Shown: one piece after another, positions 56,770 through 64,000 of the stretch | Position numbering within the stretch: the first letter of the stretch is position 1 | How the letters are laid out: every line of letters starts with the position of its first letter | Assembly (NCBI RefSeq): GCF_016086655.4 | Contig: NC_052139.2 | Location: 26,602,002 to 26,666,001 of the forward strand | Direction: 5' to 3' | Source of the DNA: Lepeophtheirus salmonis | Lineage: Eukaryota > Arthropoda > Copepoda > Siphonostomatoida > Caligidae | Length of the DNA: 64,000 bases | Program-made: the position numbers and the translations under genes | The notes under the pieces: generated by a model | The model's input: only the letters and a program-made list of their open reading frames with translations | What the model was told of the DNA's origin: nothing | The model's database searches: none

Positions 56770-57460
56770 AAAGAAAAACCTTTGTTCAAATAATTTAAAT
56801 TTAAAAATAACCTTGCAGCTAATTTGACAATTAAAATTTCTTGTACAATTTTTTAATTAATTCGACCGAAAAAAATCTGAAAAAATGACACAATTTTGAA
56901 ATTATAAACACATAAAAAAATAATTGACAAAAACTTCTATTTTTGACAAATTTGACAATATAACTTTAGTGAAGGGCTTGGCTGAATATAGATTATAGAG
57001 TGTATTTTCTCCTCTAGACAGTTAAGTCACAATGTATACTCACGTGGGTGGCAAAAATTATGTAATGTTTACGTCATAGTCAACTAACCTAGAAATTTGT
57101 TTATAAAAAAAAATACACAATTTCTTAAAAGTCCTCGTCCTAGCGGTGCCGGTATGTTTTTGCCAGAAAAGATATCAAATTATATAAATGTGACAACATA
57201 CGGCCATGACTAACATTTTTTTAGGATTTTAAAAATGTTAAAAATATTAAAAAATATTTCTTGAATTTTTTTTTATTACAATAACTAATTATAACAAAAT
57301 GAAATAGTTTTTTGTTTGTTGGAAGAGACAAAATAATTGTTTTAAGTTTTTAATCCGATTATTTTTTTAGAGATGCCATTATAAAAAATTTTTCTAGAAG
57401 GGAAAAAATTTGGTCAAATTAAATTTTAAATCAAATTGATAAATATATATTTTTCCTTCT
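56770..57460. other. AT-rich stretch without a recognised gene
   Basis: Nothing supported. Confidence 0.45.
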
Positions 57461-57464
57461 TTTT

Positions 57465-57570
57465 TAATGTTCCTTTAGTTGGTCAGATGGAATTGCACTG
57501 ACTAAGTATAAGTAAACTTATTTGGGAATACAGTTACTCCGTTTGACATAGGAATCTGGTGTAAAAACCA
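57465..57570 (+). repeat. Rep-F dispersed repeat, copy 3
   Basis: Core TTCCTTTAGTTGGTCAGATG, GAATTGCACTGACTAAGTAT, AAGTAAACTTA, then GTTTGACAT. Confidence 0.6.
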
Positions 57571-57969
57571 TATACGTAAAGTATAAAGTGTATTTCTTTA
57601 TATAGAAACAGCGGTTTGAACTTACGTACATTGAGTTCAAGAGAATATTTATCCTCAGAGCGTTGTCCATTTAGCTACGTTGATCCCATAATTACATTTT
57701 CGCAATTTTTTTCATACAATATGACTTTTTTTATTTTAAAAGTGGGGGATAATGGCCTTTATGATTTGAGGGCCACTAGATCAAGGATTACTTACTCAAA
57801 ATACATCTAGGCATAGATACATGGGTGCAAATACCATTAACAAGGCTAAAAATATTTAATCGTGAGAATGCCTTGTTAAAATAAAAAAAAATAGGGCAAT
57901 AAATTAATAATGGTCACAATGATATTATGACAAATCAACTTCAAATAATATTTAAAGAATTGCTATCAA

Positions 57970-58095
57970 ATGCATTGTATGATGCCGTACAATACGAGAT
58001 GCAAACTAAGAAATGTACAGCTTTTGAATATTTTTCTCGAATGTCCTAAATATCAGGACTGCGAAGTCGAAATCAGTGCATTTTTGGGAATCAAA
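57970..58095 (+). pseudogene. Possible LINE ORF2 C-terminal scrap
   Basis: An open frame of 62 codons starts at 57970; its first 40 residues include RCKLRNVQLLNIFLECPKYQ. The CxL...HI(F/L)xECPxY pattern is the metal-binding C-terminus of non-LTR retrotransposon ORF2 proteins, although here the second Cys and the His are replaced. It would be a different element from the one at 7.76-12.33 kb. The rest of the frame runs into the GC-capped repeat. Confidence 0.4.
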
Positions 58096-58149
58096 GTCAG
58101 TGTCGGAAAATTTGTACCGACTTCAGGGGCATTCGCAGAAATATATCTA

Positions 58150-58690
58150 CTCTTTTAAGGGGGGAAAGGGGGCTTTGGGTTTGAATAAAATCCAAAAATT
58201 AATTTTTTTCGGAGAAAAAAATTTTAAAATCCCCAATTGTTCACAAAATTGAATCTTTCTAAAAAAAACATCATAAATTCAATTACAAGTATTAAATTTC
58301 TGAAGAAAAATATCAGGAATTCAATTACAATTATTAAATTTTTGAAGAAAAATTTCATAAACTCAATTGCAAATATTACATTTTTGTAGAAAAATTGCAA
58401 AGGTCAATAGGTATTGACAAAAATTAAATTTTTGTAAAAAAGTTTTTTATAATTAATTTTCAAATATTGAATTTTTTGGAGAAAAACATTGAACGATAAA
58501 ATTTTGACTATAAGATTTTTAAATATAAAATTAAAAATTAAACTTTTTGGAAAAAACAATTCGGCAGGAGATATTAAATTTTAAATAATAACTTTTTTGA
58601 AAAAAAAATTCACATACTAAATTTCTTGTAATAAGTAAAAATTCCTTTCTGTGTGGGGGGGGGGGGGCTTCCAGCTTACCCACTACAGAC
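58150..58690 (+). repeat. GC-capped AT-rich repeat, copy 6, with an internal minisatellite
   Basis: It begins with AAGGGGGGAAAGGGGGCTTT and ends near a 14-base G run (58655-58668) and CTTCCAGCTTACCC. Inside, a unit of about 50 bases is repeated at least four times (58262-58400): TTCAATTACAAGTATTAAAT, TTCTGAAGAAAAATATCAGG, and variants with TTTTTGAAGAAAAATTTCAT. The tandem array shows how the A/T-tract interiors of this family may grow. Confidence 0.6.
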
Positions 58691-58984
58691 TACCCTGGAC
58701 TCTAACACCCGCTACAAAAATTATAATCATTTATGTAAATAAAGCTTATTTATAATTTAAGACTTACATTGAGTGTTTGTGAAGTTTTTTTCTAAATGGT
58801 TTTGAATTAATTGTATCATGTACTATTAATTTATGAACTCATTTATAAGTTTACTTCACAATTTTTAAACATGCTCTATAATCTATAGAATCACAATTCC
58901 CAAACATATCGAGATTTTAAATTAAGATATTGGGTAAAGAATAGCCATTAGCCATTCTATTTCATTATTTAATGTTGTAAATAG

Positions 58985-59060
58985 TCAATGCATCAGACTA
59001 CAGAGTAAAGTTGAACTGAAAGGTAGTTTGCATTGTTGATCCTCAGTTACGAGTCCATAA
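58985..59060 (+). repeat. Rep-D dispersed repeat, fragment
   Basis: Shares GCATTGTTGATCCTCAGTTA and the following ACGAGTCCATAAATTATG with the 34.9-35.1 kb copies. Confidence 0.4.
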
Positions 59061-59064
59061 ATTA

Positions 59065-60760
59065 TGTTTTGAAACTTATGAAGGTATTAGTAATAGATAG
59101 ATTTTGATCATTTGTTTTTCATCTTGTAAAATAACTTATATTTCAAATATTTTCATAATACCTTGCATAAAGTTATACAAATTATTCAATATAAACTATT
59201 AATCCAATAAAATTATTTAAAAATATTTGTTGCAGTTGGAGTTGGTGACATTCAAATACTGGAGTCGTAGTTGGGCAAATTATGTACATAAATATTACGT
59301 CATTATTAAACGTCATCACTCATCTCCCACTAGAGCACTATTCAAAAAGAAATGGGAGAAGTCTGGATGGAGCAACTGAGGCTCTTATCGTATTTCGTAT
59401 AAAAACGTAAGCTTATATGGAGGGATACATTTACAAAACAAATTGAGTGGGATGACATTCCATCACTACAACCGATGGTCCTCTAGGTGTAGGATCTTTA
59501 AAAAAGGATGTGCATTCTCGGATAATTTTCGTTGTTCAATGTCAAGATAGTAAACTATAGATTTATGGACTCTTTTGGACTTGATTCAAAATTATATTAA
59601 TTTGTTCTTTTTAGAATATGGCTTAACAGGAGTTGGGACGTATTTTTTTGGGTGCTTTTTCATCACTCTGCAGGCGCCATTGAATGTAGCAATATTCAAC
59701 ATTCTTAAAAGACAAAATAAACTATAGATTCCCTCTATCATTAATGTTAAATTTAAAAACTTTTAATCCATCTCGTTAAGAATAAGGATTAAAAGCCTTC
59801 AAAAAATCTAGATGGCATGATCTTGGTTGATTTTTTTAATGGCTAAGTAACTTTTTGAAAATCTTGATCATTCAAGGATTATTGTGTTAAATGATCATGT
59901 TATTTAATTGACTATTATGTGGATTGGTTTACTGGAAGTTAGGAATTATACAAAAAAATAAATTGTCACACTTATTATGAATTAGATATAAAAATTTGTT
60001 TTTGTGATATTTTGCTAAGTGTGAGGCTACTTTTGTTATTTTCAAAATAATAGAAAAAAACAATTAACGTTTTTTAATTCTACACTGCTTCTTGATAGGA
60101 AAAAATGGCGTTGAAGCCAAGTAATGGCTTGAAAAATGTTATCAAGACTCTGTTTCACAAAGCTATTAATTTTTTTTTTCTAAATGAAAAAATTATATTA
60201 AATATCATGTTTTGGCCAAATATCTGCAAAGGTCATTCAGAAATATTCCATTCAGCAAATTGTATATTCATATAATTGTCCATCACCATGTATGTTTTCG
60301 GGCGACAGTACTATGTTTTAAACTGCAATGTTTAAAATAAGTCACAAATAACAACAGGATAAACCAAGAATTTCAAATTCTTGGACTACATCTTTTTTTT
60401 GTTTACACCCCGTAAGTAACATATGTAATGGGTTTATAGAAAGAATATTATGGTTCTATGCCTTTACTAATGTGGATGTGAATTAATTATATAGTTTGAA
60501 CCAGTTTATTATTCATGGTTATCATATATATTGTTTTCGTTTTTTTTCTACATAAACGATAAATCTTCAACATTTTTCATTGAAAAATAATATAAGAAAA
60601 TAAGGTTCTATTTTTTCCTCATTCCTTGACATGATCAAATGAGGTGTTTATTTCATTATTGGCCCAAGGTTTTTGGTTAAGATTTGTTCATATACATATA
60701 TTGGATTGATATTATCTAGTGGTACACATTTTATTATTTTCTTTTATGACAAATTGGTGC
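59065..60760. other. AT-rich stretch without a recognised gene
   Basis: The part at 59235-59480 is less AT-rich and a 44-codon frame follows a TTGCAG at 59236, but it starts within a GGAGTTGG/GGAGTCG motif also seen at 20.4 kb. I do not call it an exon. Nothing else supported. Confidence 0.4.
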
Positions 60761-60764
60761 AAAA

Positions 60765-60965
60765 TCACGAAGGAGGATAACTGGACATCTTATCTCTGAA
60801 CAGAGTAAGCTGACAGTTGGAAAGAGCAAAAAGATTCTAAATCTTCTAAAGGCTTACAAAAATTTGGGCAATGTTCTGCTCTTTTCTTATGATTTTTCCC
60901 CGTTGGAACCACTGAGAATAAGCAAAAGATCTGCTACATCACAACCGAAAATCCAGACAATATCT
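60765..60965 (+). repeat. Dispersed repeat with conserved LISEQSKL-coding block (copy 2)
   Basis: Inverted relative to copy 1 at 54040-54240. One frame is open for about 60 codons: RRITGHLISEQSKLTVGKSK, KILNLLKAYKNLGNVL, PLEPLRISKRSATSQP. It has the look of a helical protein, but I recognise no family. It may be a fragment of a transposon-encoded or host protein carried by the repeat. Confidence 0.45.
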
Positions 60966-61416
60966 AAATTTGATTGATGGTCAGTTTTTCCCTACTTTAA
61001 GTAATGCAATTTTCAGCAATTGGTTCGTAAGAATAACGATGATTTACCAAAAAATAAGAATACAATCTATACTCCATTTAAAAAAATATATATATTTTAG
61101 CTTACTTTTGTATTGAAAGGCCAGCGACAGAGAAGTTAAAAGGCCGGATATTAACTGAAGAATTTGTGTTCTCTTTTCTGAATACGACGGGGTTATCACA
61201 GTGAGGGAGGTTTCTCATCAAAAATTGTGGGGCCATTCCATTCAAAGAGTACTATAATATATGTAGACCAATGTTTGGCATTCACTGATCTAGATAGACC
61301 TTGTAAAGGTCAACGATCAAAGCATTACATATTTAAAAGATAGGGAATACATCCAACGAAATTTATAGCAATCTCACACAGTTCAAGTATTTCCAAGCAG
61401 AACCACAACACTATTA

Positions 61417-61640
61417 CGAGGGTGGTCTGAAAAGTCTCCAGCCTCAACGTGAAGATGGTATCTTTCATAAAAAAAGACTGGTCTCATCTATCCAGCATCT
61501 GTTGAAAGTTTCAGGCATTTTAGACGGGTTAATGTTATGTAACAGTCGTTTAAGGGAGTTGATGAGAGTTTTTTTATTATGTGAAAATAAAAAAAATTGA
61601 GGGTTGAGCTTTCATTAAATATTTTTTTTTTTTGAAAGCG
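61417..61640 (+). mobile_element. 5' end of a mariner element (family of 62735-63171)
   Basis: It begins ACGAGGGTGGTCTGAAAAGT after a TA, followed by CTCCAGCCTCAACGTGAAGA. Downstream, GGCATTTTAGACGGGTTAAT, GTCGTTTAAGGGAGTTGATG and TTATGTGAAAATAAA match the minus strand of 62980-63080 block by block. There the same stretch leads to a possible ATG of the transposase. Only about 220 bases of the element remain. Confidence 0.65.
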
Positions 61641-61644
61641 TACA

Positions 61645-62270
61645 CTTTAAATCGATTCAAACAATAATAGACATATTAAGGCTTCTTGTATTAAAATTTG
61701 ACATGTTTAAGTCTATTTAACTCGAAGTAATTGAGGTAAAATCAAAAAATTAAGTCTCGTTCACAATTATTTAATTATTACGCCGATAAATTTTTGGACG
61801 GGTTAAAGATATGGGAGTATTGCTGGTGAGACTATGCTTGAAAAAAAAAAAAATTAAGAAAAAATGCCTTGTACATAAATTTGTTAGGTCGGAAACTTAT
61901 CAAATAACAATTGTATTTATGTATAATCTTTATTAAAGTTATACATAATTTTTTGTATGTAGAAACGACATTCCTACATACATAGTTAATTAAACTTATT
62001 ACATTTTTGGAGGGAGTTGAGCCTAAGGATGACACATAACATGATTTTGATGAACCACAACTAAATGGGTTTCATATCATGAAGTATGTTATAATAAAAC
62101 TGTGGCGAGTCAACATAAAAACAATCTGGAATAAAAATATATGAAGTAATTTCAATGAAAAACGTGCTCGTTATAAATTATTTTTTTGAGCTCAATATGA
62201 GTAGGTTCGATACTTAGTCTCCCCTAGAAAAGGATAGATGCGTTATGAATGTATATGGACTTCAAATACA
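61645..62270. other. AT-rich stretch without a recognised gene
   Basis: A CGAGTCAACATAAAAACAATCTGGA block at 62105-62130 resembles the one at 53936 and may be a Rep-1 scrap; otherwise nothing supported. Confidence 0.4.
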
Positions 62271-62274
62271 GTTC

Positions 62275-62345
62275 CTAGTTTAAATGGAGTTCTCTGTTTC
62301 AATATAATTAAATCAGTCCAACTCCATCTGACGAATTAAAGGACC
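62275..62345 (-). repeat. Rep-F dispersed repeat, copy 4 (inverted)
   Basis: On the minus strand: GTCAGATGGAGTTGGACTGA then TTTAATTATATTG. It matches the first half of the family core. Confidence 0.45.
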
Positions 62346-62389
62346 ATTTAAATAAAAAGGAGAAAACCTTATTGAATTTTTATATTTCA

Positions 62390-62734
62390 GCCCATTATTT
62401 CATAGGCATATTTGCGTCAGATATATACAAATTATTCAAATTTGTGGGATGAGTTCACATTCCAAAGAATTTTAACTATAGTTAAATATCATTATTTGAT
62501 TTCATAGACATGTATTGATCCCGATATAGCTCATTTTAAATACAATCCAAACTTTTATTCTGACAATCAATTTTGCCCACTTCTAGAACAAACTTTGACG
62601 CATCATAAGAGTTAGTAAAAATGATTTATAGACAGTAATTCGACTAATATTCGTCAAAGAATACCAATAAAATACACACTTAATTTTGAGAAAAAAATCA
62701 TTCTAGCATGTTTTATGTTGAGAGCCCACATATA
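62390..62734 (+). repeat. Rep-1 dispersed repeat, copy 5 (near complete)
   Basis: Blocks in order: CAAATTTGTGGGATGAGTTC, GACATGTATTGATCCCGATA, TTTTGCCCACTTCTAGAACA, TTTTGAGAAAAAAATCATTC, TAGCATGTTTTATGTTGAGA, GCCCACATAT. The unit ends exactly where the mariner derivative begins. Confidence 0.6.
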
Positions 62735-63171
62735 TGAGGATGGTCGGAAAAGTTTCCAACCTAAAAATGATGCAATACATTTTTTCAGAATTTTTATTTT
62801 TCAAGATAGTCTCCTTTTAACACTACACACTTCTCCCAGAGATGAGCCCATCTCTGGGAGAAGTGTGTAACCCGTCGTCATAAGTAGTACTAAGCGTGCT
62901 TCTCTGTAAAATAATTGTTTACGAAACAATTTTGATTTTAGTGTCAATTACTCCAAGTTGGATTTACTTAAACAAAACAGAGAAACACTCGGTTTTATCC
63001 ATTTTCACAAAGAAAATTCACATTAACTCATTGAAACGACTTTTAAATAATGCCTGTCGTCTAAAATGGCTAAAACTCCGTTGATTATATATGCTAAATA
63101 GATGTGACTACATTTTATTTAAGAGTATTGCGTTCTTCACACTGAGGTTGGAAACTCTTTATAGCATCCTT
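62735..63171 (-). mobile_element. Mariner derivative, 437 bp, with a palindromic fusion point
   Basis: The left end GAGGATGGTCGGAAAAGTTT and the complement of the right end (AGGATGCTATAAAGAGTTTC) lead into identical CCAACCT and end with GC(A)ATAC, so they are degenerate inverted repeats. On the minus strand the 5' part (63080 to about 62980) contains a possible start MDKTECFSVLFK. The 3' part (62844-62790) encodes HLWEKCVVLKGDYLEK, a mariner C-terminus (WxxCIxxxGDYVEK), with a stop. The whole centre is lost, and the join is marked by the palindrome at 62824-62869. Confidence 0.65.
62824..62869. repeat. Perfect 21-bp hairpin with 4-base loop
   Basis: The arm TACACACTTCTCCCAGAGAT(G) at 62824-62844, loop AGCC, and exact complement at 62849-62869. 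The left arm is the transposase C-terminal coding sequence (HLWEKCV), so the right arm is an inverted duplicate of it. Confidence 0.95.
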
Positions 63172-63174
63172 TTT

Positions 63175-63748
63175 ATCATTTTAAGTATAATTACTTATCT
63201 TTTTGCATCTAAATTAAACTTTATTCTATTTTAGCAAATCTTAATTATTCAATAAAAAATTTCTGCTTGCATGATTAATTTTTCAAATATAGCTAAGTGT
63301 AAGCTTAGTAGATACTATAAATCCTTTTATACAAAAATCTAAAATATCACCTGGTAAGGTAGGTCTCGTATCTTGAAGTACATAACTCGCTATTTTTATT
63401 AGGATTTATCAGTATCTGGATGTGGAGTACTTATATTTAGATAGAAAGAAAATGTATTACCTTTTATGTAACTCTATGTCTTTGAATCCTTATCCTTTTA
63501 GTTTCATACATATAGAAAAAAATGTTTCCCGGTCTCTTTTTCCATTTGAGAGACAAATAAACATAATTTATCCTAAAAGTGTTGCCTTAAATGTTTCTAG
63601 AAGGTAAAGTATTTGTTATGGATCGGTAAATCAACCAATGCATTAAAACATCTAGTCGTTTACCGTTTATGACATGCAATATTCCCGTAACAGAAGTATT
63701 TTGTAAAAAGATTCCCGTTTGTTGACATTATATATTTTGTTTTTGTAG
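63175..63748. other. Possible intronic sequence before the terminal exon
   Basis: No gene firmly supported. It ends with the pyrimidine-rich acceptor ATTTTGTTTTTGTAG at 63734-63748. A frame from 63422 to 63607 has an acceptor-like TTTTAG at 63501 and a donor-like AAG|GTAAAG at 63603, but its phase does not fit the next exon. Confidence 0.4.
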
Positions 63749-64000
63749 ACTCAAGGACTGGTAAACTCAAAATCTTTTGATTTCCCTATGTCCCCTATGA
63801 AATTAAATAAACAATTCCTCTGTCCAAACACATTTCCTAATAATGTTGTAAAGATCACTATTTATCTCCAATTCCTGGAGATAGTTCGAACTAAAGGAGT
63901 CATTGAAAATCCCTCCAGCATAATTAAAATTATTTTTATTGACATCTCTGACACAAAGGCCAGTACAGGATTATTAATTAAAGGGTTCTGCCAGCATGTT
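63749..64000 (+). CDS. Likely host-gene exon, truncated by the window edge
   Basis: After the acceptor TTTTTGTAG the sequence is open in one frame for 84 codons up to the last base of the window; the in-frame TAG is the acceptor itself. At this base composition roughly one codon in 13 should be a stop, so 84 open codons starting exactly at an acceptor is unlikely by chance. The product begins TQGLVNSKSFDFPMSPMKLN, has two Cys (LCPNTFP and GFCQHV) and an alternating hydrophobic middle (VVKITIYLQFLEIV, IIKIIFIDIS), as in a beta-sandwich domain. I do not recognise the family. The start codon is upstream or in another exon, and the stop is beyond the window. Phase at the acceptor is 0. Confidence 0.5.

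Noticed and set aside
59236..59370. 44-codon frame after TTGTTGCAG
   Set aside because: It starts within GGAGTTGG/GGAGTCG motifs like the patch at 20.35 kb and has no donor at its end; treated as repeat-derived.
62190..62230. GTAGGTTCGATACTTAGTC resembling a tRNA B box
   Set aside because: No acceptor stem, anticodon arm or A box at the right distance.
63422..63607. Possible exon 63502-63603 with acceptor TTTTAG and donor AAG|GTAAAG
   Set aside because: Its open frame ends in a phase that would put a stop a few codons into the stronger exon at 63749, so the two cannot be joined as read. Left as unproven.

Overview
The window looks like AT-rich animal nuclear DNA, gene-poor and packed with decayed transposable elements. 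It shows no operons, no ribosome binding sites and no intact long reading frame. The mix of Tc1/mariner families, Helitron helicase remnants, an old non-LTR retrotransposon and many copies of short AT-rich repeats resembles the genomes of parasitic copepods (sea lice). That organism call is inference from overall character, not from a marker gene.

Layout. 0.9-1.65 kb: a mariner 5' end beside an inverted mariner-like transposase remnant. 5.2-6.65 kb: two transposase fragments. 7.76-12.33 kb: a minus-strand LINE whose reverse-transcriptase part (11.1-12.3 kb) and C-terminal part (7.76-9.55 kb) are separated by about 1.5 kb of inserted sequence rich in GAACG motifs. 12.67-13.31 kb: an internally deleted rosa-like (DD41D) element. 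14.0-14.8 kb: a nearly full-length but decayed transposase. 19-32 kb: repeated internally deleted mariner-like elements, a MITE, a pair of pogo/Tigger-like repeats and a Helitron fragment. 36.28-37.07 kb: an internally deleted mariner with terminal inverted repeats (TIRs). 40-46 kb: three further transposase relics and a Tc1 fragment. 51.8-53.9 kb: a Helitron helicase tail, a transposase scrap, and the best-preserved element, a 1,277-bp mariner-like transposon in a tandem repeat whose second copy preserves the empty insertion site. 54.6-55.3 kb: another internally deleted copy. 61.4-63.2 kb: mariner ends, one with a 21-bp palindrome at the junction between its N- and C-terminal remnants.

Host genes. 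The only segment I would defend as a likely host exon is 63749-64000 (+): the frame opens at a splice acceptor and stays open for 84 codons to the window edge. An 18-codon exon-like piece at 9966-10037 and a 45-residue minus-strand ORF at 3860-3997 are weaker candidates. The rest is probably intergenic or long-intron DNA.

No transposase here looks functional: each has stops, frameshifts, internal deletions or lost catalytic residues. The repeated pattern is N-terminal DNA-binding region joined directly to the C-terminus with the catalytic core missing. Such derivatives could only have moved using transposase supplied in trans. I saw no CRISPR array, rRNA, tRNA or prokaryotic-style gene cluster, and no clear sign of an undescribed functional system.
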